A stretch of DNA of 64,000 nucleotides, from NCBI GenBank assembly GCA_039030555.1, contig JBCCDY010000007.1:1-64000 (forward strand), given 5' to 3'. Below the pieces are notes generated by a model, which was not told the DNA's origin, made no database searches, and was given only the letters and a program-made list of their open reading frames with translations. A program made the translations under genes and the position numbers. This stretch comes from JBCCDY01 sp039030555. Lineage in GTDB: Bacteria; Bacteroidota; Bacteroidia; Cytophagales; Cyclobacteriaceae. Positions 17,160 to 25,931 of the stretch are shown here, in pieces (position 1 is the first letter of the stretch; every line of letters begins with the position of its first letter).

Positions 17160-18548
17160 ATGAACAGTTCCGATAAAGAAATAGGTAAAATACTGATTAT
17201 TGATGATGATGAAGATGTGCTTCTGGCTGCTAAAATGCTCCTTAAAAAGCATGCACAACAGGTCATCATTGAAAAAAACCCTAAGAAGATACCGTTTCTT
17301 TTAAATAACGATTCCTATGATGTAATCCTTCTGGACATGAATTTCTCGAAGGATATCACGAGTGGAAAAGAAGGTTTTTACTGGTTGAATCAGATTGTTG
17401 AAAAAGACCCAACTGCAGTTGTTATTTTAATTACTGCTTTTGGTGATGTTGAGATGGCAGTGAAGGCTTTGAAGGAAGGTGCTACTGATTTTGTGTTGAA
17501 GCCATGGCAGAATGAAAAGCTTCTGGCTACCATTTCTTCGGCTGTAAAATTGAAAAAATCATATAGAGAGGTAGATAAGCTTAAAAAGGCTAAAAAGCTT
17601 TTAGAGGCTGATATGAACCAACCTTTTAAAGATATCATTGGGGATAGTGCCGCTATGAGAAAGGTATTTGACCTCATAGAAAAAGTGGCAAGGACAGACG
17701 CAAATGTTTTGATACTTGGAGAAAACGGAACTGGAAAAGAACTAGTAGCCAGGGCAATACATCAAAGGTCCCTTAGAAAAGATAATGTTTTTGTTGGGGT
17801 TGACATGGGAGCAATAACAGAATCCCTTTTTGAAAGCGAACTTTTTGGACATAAAAAAGGAGCTTTCACTGACGCAAAAGAAGATAGGGCCGGTCGTTTC
17901 GAAGTAGCAAACGGAGGTAGCCTTTTCCTTGATGAGATCGGTAATTTAGGGCTTCCACTCCAATCGAAGCTACTTACCGCCATTCAGAAAAGGGAGATTA
18001 CGAGAATAGGAACCAATAATATGATTCCCGTTGATATTAGATTAATATGTGCGACCAATATGCCTATTTATGATATGGTCGAAACCAACGAATTCAGACA
18101 AGACCTTCTTTACAGGATTAATACTGTTGAAATACACCTTCCGCCATTGAGAGAGCGGGATCAGGATATTAATCTTTTATCGAACCATTTTGTAAAAGTT
18201 TATGGATCAAAATACAGGAAAAATCAAAAACGTATTTCCGGTCAGGCTCTGAAAAGATTAGAAAAATATTCATGGCCGGGAAACATTCGTGAACTTCAGC
18301 ATGCAATTGAACGCGCTGTCATTATGAGTGAGTCAGACCAGCTTTCTGCTGATGATTTCTTCTTTTTAAGCCAAAAACCGGAGCCAAAAACGGAAGCAAC
18401 ATCCGATAGCTTTAACTTAGATGAAGTAGAGCGTAACGTAATACAGAAGGCTGTCAACAAGCACAATGGTAATATTTCAAAAGCAGCTAAAGAGCTAGGT
18501 TTAACAAGGGCTTCGCTTTACAGGCGATTGGAGAAACATGGACTTTAG
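17160..18548 (+). CDS. Sigma-54-dependent response regulator (NtrC family)
   Basis: A 462-residue transcription activator. The receiver domain (about 9-125) has the acidic pocket IIDDDED and phospho-acceptor Asp59. The AAA+ domain (about 158-385) has Walker A GENGTGKE (187-194), GAFTDA (234-239, the sigma-54 contact loop, usually GAFTGA) and Walker B LFLDE. The C-terminal Fis-type helix-turn-helix (about 425-462) contains NISKAAKELGLTRASLYRRL. It overlaps the following histidine kinase gene by 11 bp, so the two form a two-component pair. Target genes are not evident. Confidence 0.93.
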   Translation: MNSSDKEIGKILIIDDDEDVLLAAKMLLKKHAQQVIIEKNPKKIPFLLNNDSYDVILLDMNFSKDITSGKEGFYWLNQIVEKDPTAVVILITAFGDVEMAVKALKEGATDFVLKPWQNEKLLATISSAVKLKKSYREVDKLKKAKKLLEADMNQPFKDIIGDSAAMRKVFDLIEKVARTDANVLILGENGTGKELVARAIHQRSLRKDNVFVGVDMGAITESLFESELFGHKKGAFTDAKEDRAGRFEVANGGSLFLDEIGNLGLPLQSKLLTAIQKREITRIGTNNMIPVDIRLICATNMPIYDMVETNEFRQDLLYRINTVEIHLPPLRERDQDINLLSNHFVKVYGSKYRKNQKRISGQALKRLEKYSWPGNIRELQHAIERAVIMSESDQLSADDFFFLSQKPEPKTEATSDSFNLDEVERNVIQKAVNKHNGNISKAAKELGLTRASLYRRLEKHGL

Positions 18549-19896
18549 TAATGTAAAGCTTAACCTTTCGATTAGAATTGTTACGTTAGCTTTAACTACT
18601 TTTTTGCTAGCGCATTTATTCTATTCAGAGGACTCTGCACTTACATCAGTACTCATCCTCTTTTTAGCAATTTTTCAAGTTGTTTCCATAATCAACTTTA
18701 TTGAACGATCGAATAAAAGCGTTTTTAAACTTCTGAACTCATTAAGGGAAGAAAACCTTGTAGACCTTGATGAAATAAATTCTGAGAAGGATATCAGAAA
18801 TCTTAGTGAAGGACTTGATAATGTTATAGAGAAGTTTAGAAAGGCCAGATCTGAGAAAGAAGCCCAGTATCATTACATGAAAACCATCGTCCAACATGTA
18901 GGGATAGGGATCATCACCTTCGATAGAGATGGCGATATTCAAATTATGAATACGGCAGCAAGGAAACTGCTGAATGTGGGCCAGTTAACTAATATTTCCC
19001 AACTAGGGTCGATCAATAATGCATTGATCGATGTGTTTAAACATTTGAAGACTGGTGGGAGGGAGCTCATAAAACTCGAAAGAGAAGGTAATACCGTCCA
19101 GCTTTCTATATATGCTATAGAACTAACACTTCAAGGGAAAGAATTTAAACTGGTTTCACTTCAAAATATTCAGTCAGAACTTGAAGAAAAAGAGATGGAG
19201 GCCTGGCAGAACTTGATCAGGGTATTAACGCACGAGATCATGAATTCTGTAACTCCAATTTCCTCTTTAGCTTCATTAGTGGAGGGCGAGTTGGAGAATT
19301 ATCTCGACAATGGAAATCCTCAGAATTCCATTTCCGATGATGAGGTGAAAGATATTCATTTGTCTATTCACACCATTCATAAAAGAAGTGAGGGACTCAT
19401 TCGATTTGTGAATGATTTCAGAAATTTAACCCGGGTTCCAGATCCTAAAATAAGCGAACATAGGCTCAAAGATATTTTCGATCAAATCAATACCTTATTG
19501 AAGTTTGAATTCGATAAAAGTGGTGTAGAGCTAGTCTCTTCGGTAGAGCCAGAAGAGTTGAAATTACAACTGGATAGGGAGCTCATAGAACAAGTTCTGA
19601 TCAATCTTGTAAAAAATGCCATTCAATCTTTTGATGGAGAAGAAAGAGATCATAAAAAGGTGGAATTTTTGGGATACAAAAACAGAAAAGGTAATATCGA
19701 AATCGTAGTTAGGGATAATGGCCCTGGAATAGAAGAAGAAGCCTTAACTAAAATTTTTATTCCATTTTTCACTACGAAAAAAACAGGTTCGGGAATCGGT
19801 TTAAGTCTTTCCAGACAGATAATTCGTAAACACAATGGTGTCCTTACGGTATCTTCTCAAATTGACGAAGGCACAGAATTCATGATTCGCTTTTGA
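18538..19896 (+). CDS. Sensor histidine kinase paired with the NtrC-type regulator
   Basis: 452 residues. Two membrane segments lie at about 12-27 and 35-53 with almost no periplasmic loop, so the signal is probably sensed in the membrane or cytoplasm. A HAMP-like/coiled region is followed by a PAS-like domain (about 110-215), the H-box VLTHEIMNSVTP (His232) and an ATPase domain with NLVKNA (N), DNGPGIE (G1) and GSGIGLSLSRQI (G2). The architecture is of the NtrB/NtrY type. The start codon overlaps the regulator's last codons. Confidence 0.93.
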   Translation: MDFSNVKLNLSIRIVTLALTTFLLAHLFYSEDSALTSVLILFLAIFQVVSIINFIERSNKSVFKLLNSLREENLVDLDEINSEKDIRNLSEGLDNVIEKFRKARSEKEAQYHYMKTIVQHVGIGIITFDRDGDIQIMNTAARKLLNVGQLTNISQLGSINNALIDVFKHLKTGGRELIKLEREGNTVQLSIYAIELTLQGKEFKLVSLQNIQSELEEKEMEAWQNLIRVLTHEIMNSVTPISSLASLVEGELENYLDNGNPQNSISDDEVKDIHLSIHTIHKRSEGLIRFVNDFRNLTRVPDPKISEHRLKDIFDQINTLLKFEFDKSGVELVSSVEPEELKLQLDRELIEQVLINLVKNAIQSFDGEERDHKKVEFLGYKNRKGNIEIVVRDNGPGIEEEALTKIFIPFFTTKKTGSGIGLSLSRQIIRKHNGVLTVSSQIDEGTEFMIRF

Positions 19897-19941
19897 GTCC
19901 ATACTATCTTTCTTATTTTGAAGGGATTTAAAAAAGATTAG

Positions 19942-20178
19942 ATGTCGAACGTTTCGGAAAAAGTAAAAGAAATTTTGGTTGATAGGCTAGGTATAATAGA
20001 AACTGAAATTACTCCAGATGCAAATATTGTAAAGGATTTGGGAATTGATTCCCTTGACTATGCAGAATTGGTGATGGAGTTTGAGACGACATTCGATATA
20101 CGAATTCCTGATAATGACGCGGAAAAAATCACCACCATAAAAGATGCGGTTAAATACATTGAAGAAAAGATAGGCTAG
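19942..20178 (+). CDS. Acyl carrier protein
   Basis: 78 residues, acidic and helical, with the phosphopantetheine attachment motif LGIDSLDYAELVMEFE (Ser37). It would carry acyl chains as a thioester. It does not sit in a fatty acid synthase cluster; it lies between a histidine kinase gene and an unrecognised kinase-fold gene (19 bp downstream), so it may be a second, specialised carrier rather than the housekeeping AcpP. The window cannot settle this. Confidence 0.92.
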   Translation: MSNVSEKVKEILVDRLGIIETEITPDANIVKDLGIDSLDYAELVMEFETTFDIRIPDNDAEKITTIKDAVKYIEEKIG

Positions 20179-20197
20179 TTCTTCTTATTCCTTTTTT

Positions 20198-21226
20198 ATG
20201 GCGCTCATCAGCAAGAAAAAAGTCCCTTATAAAGTAAGTCGCCATCTCAGAAAATATCTTAAATCTTATGATCGGGAGGTTGAACTCCCGATCGAATATC
20301 CAGACCTTTTACGTTATAATAATTCCATTGCCCTAAGGGACTTGAAGGATAAGGATACATTTTGGGAAACTGTTTTTTATGCCCAGGATGAAATGGATGA
20401 GATCTATAATAGTCTTAAAACTATTTATGCCTTAATGAAAGCTGATGGAGACCTCTCAGTAATGGACCATCTTTTTATTGACCGGGTTGATTTATGTGTA
20501 TACGGGAATACGCAGCCATTCAGAGTTCGTATTGTGAACCGGATCAATGATAATTTTGATTACTTCTACATTAAAAACGCTGATGCTTCCAGAATTTATG
20601 GCTTAGAGTTGGAACATTTGCTATCCCCGAATAGGATAAACTATGTAGTCAATAGAGATACTTTAATTGAAGAACACATCGCTGGTGTTCCCGGAGATCA
20701 ATTTGTAAAGTCTTACCTGGATGATCCTAATCTAAACAAAACAAGGCTGGCAAAAGAGTTTGTTAAATTCAATGAGCGATGTTTTGTAAGACTGTTGGGA
20801 GATATGCACTCCAGCAATTTCGTCATCGTTATTACTCCCGATTTTGAGGAAGTTAATTATCGCTTGCGAGCCATTGATTTCGACCAACAATCATATGAAG
20901 GACGTAGGGCAATTTATATGCCCCAATACTTCAAACAGAATAATCCATTGATTGAGATTGGGTTGAAAATTATGACCCCTGAAACGGTACGTCAATACCA
21001 AAAAGAGGAGCGCTTTCTTATTGCGGGAAGGATAAAGTCTTCAAAAGTGGAGCTCAAAGACTTAATTGACGCTATGATCAAAGATGAACTAGCTCCAAAA
21101 GAGAATATAATAAGCCTCAGAAAAGACCTTTCTTCTTTTTATTCAGACAATTCTTTCAAAAAATGCAATAGTATGGGTGAAATCGTCAGAAACAGCCTCA
21201 GACTCGTCTTGAATAAAGCTAGTTAG
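20198..21226 (+). CDS. Unrecognised protein with kinase-like (APH/HipA-type) motifs
   Basis: 342 residues; I do not recognise the family by name. The order of motifs fits a protein-kinase/aminoglycoside-phosphotransferase fold: a lysine-bearing strand YFYIKNAD (Lys126), a following acidic helix (GLELEHLL), a hinge-like LIEEHIAGVPGDQF (157-169), a catalytic loop LLGDMHSSNF (Asp202, Asn207) and a metal-binding RAIDFDQQ (Asp227). No signal peptide or membrane segment. It is 19 bp after the acyl carrier gene, so its substrate could be connected with that protein or its cargo; this is inference. Confidence 0.55.
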   Translation: MALISKKKVPYKVSRHLRKYLKSYDREVELPIEYPDLLRYNNSIALRDLKDKDTFWETVFYAQDEMDEIYNSLKTIYALMKADGDLSVMDHLFIDRVDLCVYGNTQPFRVRIVNRINDNFDYFYIKNADASRIYGLELEHLLSPNRINYVVNRDTLIEEHIAGVPGDQFVKSYLDDPNLNKTRLAKEFVKFNERCFVRLLGDMHSSNFVIVITPDFEEVNYRLRAIDFDQQSYEGRRAIYMPQYFKQNNPLIEIGLKIMTPETVRQYQKEERFLIAGRIKSSKVELKDLIDAMIKDELAPKENIISLRKDLSSFYSDNSFKKCNSMGEIVRNSLRLVLNKAS

Positions 21227-21779
21227 CTTTCCATTTGATACTACAACCCATACTCGGCCTTTGATCTTCGCTTATGGAGTTGCCAGATAGTAGATTATCG
21301 ATGGCATCTCTAAGGTCTTTTCCAGTAACAGGCTCATTGTTTCCCGGCCTCGACCCATCCAGTTGACCTCTGTAAACCAGTTTCAAATCTTCATCAAATA
21401 AATAAAAATCCGGAGTACAGGCGGCTTCATAAGCCTTGGCTATCTCTTGAGATTCATCATACAAATAAGGAAAAGAGAAGTTTTTTTCTTTTGCCAACTC
21501 TTTCATCTTTTCAGGAGAGTCCTGTGGATAGTTGGAGATATCATTAGAAGAAATAGCAACTGTTGAAATTCCGTTGTTCCTGTATTCTTCAGGTAACTTA
21601 ACCAGCTGTTCATGTACGTGTATAACATAAGGACAATGATTGCAGATGAACATAACTAAAGTTCCTTTCTCACCTTTTAAATCATCTCTGGAAAGCGTCC
21701 TATCGCTTACGACATCCTGTAATTCAAAATCAGGTGCTTCGCTACCTAAAGGCAGCATATTCGAGGGTGTTAGTGACAT
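21219..21779 (-). CDS. Thioredoxin-like/AhpC-TSA family protein
   Basis: 186 residues with no signal peptide. Redox motif CNHCPYV (CxxC, near residues 46-49) after a beta strand (GTLVMFI), and a cis-Pro-type segment CTPDFYLFD. The family includes thioredoxin-domain peroxiredoxin-like proteins of unknown substrate. It begins 1 bp before the end of rsgA, so waaA-rsgA-this gene look like one transcript. The 3' end overlaps the convergent kinase-like gene by 8 bp. Confidence 0.85.
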   Translation of the reverse strand: MSLTPSNMLPLGSEAPDFELQDVVSDRTLSRDDLKGEKGTLVMFICNHCPYVIHVHEQLVKLPEEYRNNGISTVAISSNDISNYPQDSPEKMKELAKEKNFSFPYLYDESQEIAKAYEAACTPDFYLFDEDLKLVYRGQLDGSRPGNNEPVTGKDLRDAIDNLLSGNSISEDQRPSMGCSIKWKAN

Positions 21780-21780
21780 C

Positions 21781-22701
21781 TTATCTTCTATTATCTTCGT
21801 TTTCTAACATACTTAAATAACTGTTATATCGTGTTTCTGCAATTTCTCCATTTAGTAAAGCCTCGCGTACAGAACAACCAGGTTCGTGTGTATGCAAACA
21901 GTTATTGAATTTACAATCGTTCATCAATTCCCTAAACTCCGGAAAATAATGTCCGATTTCTTCGGCCTCCATTTCTACTAATCCTAACTCTTTAATGCCT
22001 GGAGAGTCGATCACATTTGTATTTTCATTGACAGAGAACATTTCTGCAAAAGTCGTAGTATGCACACCTTTATTAGCAAAAGAAGATACTTCCGATGTCT
22101 GTTGTTTAATAGCATCTGATATCTCATTGAGAATAGTCGATTTCCCGACACCGGAATGGCCCGCGATCAAGCTTGTTTTTCCTTCGATGATAGTTTTAAA
22201 ATGCTCTATTCCATCTCCGGTTTTTGCTGATACGGAAAGGAAGCCATACCCTATGCTTTCGTAGATATCCTTTATTTCATCAAGTATCTCGAATCCATTC
22301 TTATTTAGAATATCACTCTTATTGAATACGAGCGTGGCCGGGATATCGTAAGCCTCTGCGGTAATTAGAAAACGATCGATAAAACCCAATGAAGTTTTTG
22401 GTTTTGCTAAGGTTGCAATCAGGATAAGCTGATCAACATTTGAAGCTAAAATATGGGCATGTTCGGTCTTATGGGTCGACTTTCTAATAATATAATTCTC
22501 TCTTGGCAGTATCTCGTTGATAATCCCATTATTGCTTTCGGGCTCTAATTCGTAATCGACATAATCACCAACCGCCAGCGGATTTGTAATTTTATTATTT
22601 TTAAGTTTGAATTTCCCTTTTAGCCTGGCATTCAATAGTTCTCCGGCTTCATTTTTAATTTGATACCATGAACCGGTTGACCTTTGAACCTGTCCTTTCA
22701 T
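21781..22701 (-). CDS. rsgA: Ribosome small-subunit GTPase RsgA
   Basis: A GTPase that assists late 30S subunit maturation, 306 residues. An N-terminal OB fold (about 1-75) precedes a circularly permuted G domain: NKSD (G4) comes before GHSGVGKST (G1) and DSPGIKELG (G3), the order diagnostic for this family. The zinc finger follows: CKFNNCLHTHEPGC. Its start overlaps the waaA stop by 4 bp. Confidence 0.95.
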   Translation of the reverse strand: MKGQVQRSTGSWYQIKNEAGELLNARLKGKFKLKNNKITNPLAVGDYVDYELEPESNNGIINEILPRENYIIRKSTHKTEHAHILASNVDQLILIATLAKPKTSLGFIDRFLITAEAYDIPATLVFNKSDILNKNGFEILDEIKDIYESIGYGFLSVSAKTGDGIEHFKTIIEGKTSLIAGHSGVGKSTILNEISDAIKQQTSEVSSFANKGVHTTTFAEMFSVNENTNVIDSPGIKELGLVEMEAEEIGHYFPEFRELMNDCKFNNCLHTHEPGCSVREALLNGEIAETRYNSYLSMLENEDNRR

Positions 22702-23930
22702 AATGATTGAAAGATTTTATCCATTATTTTTTGGGTAGCCCCCTTATTTTTATAGACAAAGTTCTTATTTGCTGAACCACATTCACGGTAGAAAGCGCTA
22801 TCCATTAGCTTATTCATTATCAATTTGAACTCTTCGGAATCCGAAACGGTAAAAGCCCCACCGAGTTCGATAGCTTTTATAGCTTCAGCAAATTTTTTAT
22901 AATTCTTGTTACCAAACATAATGGGTATTCCATAAACGGCAGCTTCAAGAATGTTATGCAAACCATCTCCGTATGCACCTCCAATAAAGGCGTAATGACC
23001 ATAGCCATAAATGGAAGATAGCATACCAATGTTGTCAATGATCAATACTTTACTCTGATCTTCCTTGTAATTAGAAAAAAGTGTGTGCTTTACTTCGAGC
23101 TTCTGCCGTATCCATTTAATACTCTTCTCCGATATTTCATGGGGGGCGATGATAAACTTTAGATTGTTAGAGGTTTCATTGATATAAGGTAATATGACTT
23201 CCAGATCTTCCTGCCAGCTACTTCCAATAACAAGAACTTTAGATTCTTTTACGAAATTTTCAACCTCTTCGATTGACGACTTATTTTCTGCTATGTCAAT
23301 CACTCTATCGAATCTTGTATCCCCAACTACCGTTACACGATTGATCTTAATAGAACTTAATAAGTTGAGAGACTGCTTATCCTGAACGAAAAAGTGATTT
23401 ATTCGCTCAAGGCTTGATCTGAAAAAGCTCCCATACCCCTTAAAAAAAACTTGAGAAGATCTGAAAATACTAGAAACTGAATAAATTGGAATTGACCTTT
23501 TGCTTAGTTCAGTAATTAGATTGGACCAGAATTCGTATTTAATTAGGATTACAATTTCAGGGTTGGTGATATCTAAAAATCTTTTAACAGATGACTCTCT
23601 ATCCAAAGGGATGTAGGTAACTAGATCGGCTTTAGAGTAATCTTTTCGAACCTCGTACCCGGACGGGGAAAAAAAAGTGAGTAGTATCTGATATTGTGGT
23701 TTTCGTTCTCGAATCTCTTCAATCACAGGCCTTCCCTGCTCAAACTCACCTAAAGAAGCAGCATGTATCCAAATAGTAGGTTTAGACCGAAAGTCGTGCT
23801 CTTCTAATTGTTTAAAAGCAACTTTACCTCCCTGAGACCTTTTTTTAGCTTTGGTATTAAACGCTCCTGCCAGTTTTATGACCACTGAAAAAGCATTGAT
23901 ACCCGCATTATATAGAGCTTCTGAAAACAT
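22698..23930 (-). CDS. waaA: 3-deoxy-D-manno-octulosonic acid (Kdo) transferase
   Basis: Transfers Kdo from CMP-Kdo to lipid A precursor at the inner membrane. 410 residues with a hydrophobic N-terminal helix, the GT30 signature IWIHAASLGEFEQGRP (about 52-67), RSIPIYSVSSIFR, IIAPHEISEK and a C-terminal nucleotide-binding region GGAYGDGLHNILEAA. First gene of a waaA-rsgA-thioredoxin unit. With kdsD and lpxH it covers several steps of the lipid A-Kdo pathway. Confidence 0.94.
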   Translation of the reverse strand: MFSEALYNAGINAFSVVIKLAGAFNTKAKKRSQGGKVAFKQLEEHDFRSKPTIWIHAASLGEFEQGRPVIEEIRERKPQYQILLTFFSPSGYEVRKDYSKADLVTYIPLDRESSVKRFLDITNPEIVILIKYEFWSNLITELSKRSIPIYSVSSIFRSSQVFFKGYGSFFRSSLERINHFFVQDKQSLNLLSSIKINRVTVVGDTRFDRVIDIAENKSSIEEVENFVKESKVLVIGSSWQEDLEVILPYINETSNNLKFIIAPHEISEKSIKWIRQKLEVKHTLFSNYKEDQSKVLIIDNIGMLSSIYGYGHYAFIGGAYGDGLHNILEAAVYGIPIMFGNKNYKKFAEAIKAIELGGAFTVSDSEEFKLIMNKLMDSAFYRECGSANKNFVYKNKGATQKIMDKIFQSL

Positions 23931-23937
23931 TGATCCC

Positions 23938-23945
23938 CAAAAATA
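23938..23945 (-). promoter_or_regulatory. -7 promoter box of waaA
   Basis: TATTTTTG on the minus strand, ending 7 bp before the waaA ATG, would give an almost leaderless mRNA. No -33 match is seen because the region is occupied by the peroxiredoxin terminator. Confidence 0.35.
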
Positions 23946-23947
23946 CC

Positions 23948-23973
23948 AAAACCCTCCTGAAGGGGAGGGTTTT
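23948..23973 (-). terminator. Intrinsic terminator of peroxiredoxin gene
   Basis: AAAACCCTCC (23948-23957), 6-nt loop, GGAGGGTTTT (23964-23973); a 10-bp stem 26 nt after the peroxiredoxin stop. It separates that gene from waaA. Confidence 0.75.
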
Positions 23974-23998
23974 GTATATAAGATATTATGATTATCTC

Positions 23999-24628
23999 TT
24001 AGTTTGAAGAAAGGTAAGATGCTACACCTTCACGTGTGGCTTGCATAGCTTCTTTTCCTTCTTCCCAGTTTGCAGGACAAACCTCACCGAATTTTTCAAC
24101 ATGGTGAAGAGCATCAATCAAACGAATAGTTTCGTCAATATTTCTACCTAAAGGAAGGTCGTTTATCGTTTCTTGTCTAACAACACCTTCTTTGTCGATC
24201 AAGAATGTGCCTCTATAAGCAACAGGAGTACCTTCAAAGATAAGGTCTCCTGCTTCACTGTAATTCCAATCTCCGGCCAAAACTCCAAAGTTGTTAGCTA
24301 CGGTCTTAGATGAATCAGCTACGATCGGATAGGTTACACCTTCTATTCCACCGTTGTCTTTAGAAACATTTAACCAGGCAAGGTGAGATTCTTCAGTGTC
24401 GCAAGAGCAGGCAACAACTACTACACCTCTTTTTTCAAACTCAGCTATTTTTTCCTGATATGCATGAATTTCAGTAGGGCATACGAAGGTGAAGTCTTTT
24501 GGATAGAAAAAGAATACAACTTCGTTTTTTCCAATGTATTGTTCTAGAGAAAAGTCTTCAACAATTTCCTCTCCGTTGATTACCGCAGGAGCTTGAAATA
24601 ATGGAGCTTTTTTTCCGACTAACGACAT
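23999..24628 (-). CDS. 2-Cys peroxiredoxin (AhpC/Prx1 type)
   Basis: Reduces hydrogen peroxide and organic peroxides. 209 residues; peroxidatic Cys50 in FTFVCPTEIHAYQ and resolving Cys in GEVCPANW near 168. The C-terminus extends past the resolving Cys, as in typical 2-Cys enzymes. No ahpF-like reductase is adjacent, so it probably relies on thioredoxin. Monocistronic, with its own terminator. Confidence 0.93.
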   Translation of the reverse strand: MSLVGKKAPLFQAPAVINGEEIVEDFSLEQYIGKNEVVFFFYPKDFTFVCPTEIHAYQEKIAEFEKRGVVVVACSCDTEESHLAWLNVSKDNGGIEGVTYPIVADSSKTVANNFGVLAGDWNYSEAGDLIFEGTPVAYRGTFLIDKEGVVRQETINDLPLGRNIDETIRLIDALHHVEKFGEVCPANWEEGKEAMQATREGVASYLSSN

Positions 24629-24881
24629 AATTGTTATGATTTATATAATTGTTAAAAAAAATTACTTTGGAAACTCAAAAACTGAGGACTAGTTGAGAAG
24701 AATGTGTTTTTTTAAAGATGATTTCCTTTCCTTCCGAACGACCTTTTTTCTAAGTAATCTGAATCGATTTTTCAAATCGGGCGCAAATATAGATTTCAAA
24801 CCTTCCTTAACAAATATGAAATGGATAAAAATGAGTAAGATTAGTACAATTTTTATATTTTGTGTAAAAATACTTATTGAG

Positions 24882-25928
24882 ATGAAATTTAAGATGTTAA
24901 GAATTTTAGTGTTTCTACTTTTTGTAACAAATATTCCACTACAAGCTCAAGACGACTTGGGGGCATTGCTTGAAGGAGGAACAGCAGATGCCGAAATATT
25001 AGTACAACAGTATATAGAACCTTTGGTCGATGGCTCGGGCTTCGGCCTTTCAGGAGGATGGTATAATACTGCGAAGACACATAAACCTTTTGGCATCGAT
25101 CTTTCAATTACAGCGACTGCAGCCTATGCGCCCAATAGTGATCTTTCATATAATCCAGAAGGTCTAGGTTTAACTAACATCGAATTTGTTGATCCAAATC
25201 AAGAATATCCCACTGCACTTGGAGATACTCAGCCTATTCCTCGTTTTAACGTGATAGATGACAATGGCGATATCATTACTGATACTCCAATCGAAGGGCC
25301 TGTCGGGTTTGATTTTTTAGAGGATATTCCAAGTATTTTCTCTAATGCAGTACCAGTGCCTATGATCCAATTAGGGATAGGTTTAGTTAAAAACACGGAT
25401 TTAAAAGTTAGATATGGACAAGACTTTGGACTAGGGGACGATGATTTTGAATTTAGAGTGCTTGGATTTGGTATTCAACATGATATCAAGCAATGGATTC
25501 CCTTTGTCAAAAAGCTTCCTATTGATGTAGCTGTTTTATTGGCCTATACGGATATTGACTCTGAGGTTCAGAATATTGGAGGAATAGAAGATTTAGATGA
25601 TCGCCTGGAATTTGATACGAATGTTTTCACCGGGCAACTCCTGGTTTCCAAACAGTTTTCTGTCTTTACAATTTATTCAGGTTTTGGATTTAACGCCATA
25701 TCCAGTGACGTAAATGTTCTTGGAACTTACCAACTTGAATCTGATGAAATTATAGTCGATCCTGTTACTTTAGGATTTAATTCTGGCGGTGGAAGGGCAA
25801 CTTTTGGGGCAAGAGTGAAGTTGGGCTTCTTTTCCATATTTACCGATTATACCTTCCAGGAATATGATAACTGGACTATTGGATTAAGTCTGATAAACAT
25901 CAGGGAAAATAAGAACGGAATATTATAA
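24882..25928 (+). CDS. Exported DUF6588-type outer-membrane-barrel-like protein
   Basis: 348 residues from ATG 24882: a signal peptide (RILVFLLFVTNIPLQAQ) and a body of alternating beta strands ending in YDNWTIGLSLINI, suggesting an outer membrane barrel or lipid-handling protein. The frame is open 63 codons further upstream, but those codons do not look like secretion signals and lie in the region between divergent genes, so I rejected a longer start. Conserved features match what I recall of DUF6588 (GSGFGLSGGWYNTAKTHK). Function unknown. Converges on the crotonase gene, 3 bp apart. Confidence 0.75.
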   Translation: MKFKMLRILVFLLFVTNIPLQAQDDLGALLEGGTADAEILVQQYIEPLVDGSGFGLSGGWYNTAKTHKPFGIDLSITATAAYAPNSDLSYNPEGLGLTNIEFVDPNQEYPTALGDTQPIPRFNVIDDNGDIITDTPIEGPVGFDFLEDIPSIFSNAVPVPMIQLGIGLVKNTDLKVRYGQDFGLGDDDFEFRVLGFGIQHDIKQWIPFVKKLPIDVAVLLAYTDIDSEVQNIGGIEDLDDRLEFDTNVFTGQLLVSKQFSVFTIYSGFGFNAISSDVNVLGTYQLESDEIIVDPVTLGFNSGGGRATFGARVKLGFFSIFTDYTFQEYDNWTIGLSLINIRENKNGIL

Positions 25929-25931
25929 TAG

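Noticed and set aside
24693..24881. 63-codon upstream extension of the DUF6588-type gene
   Set aside because: The signal peptide starts at ATG 24882; the extension would place a hydrophilic segment before it and covers the divergent promoter region.
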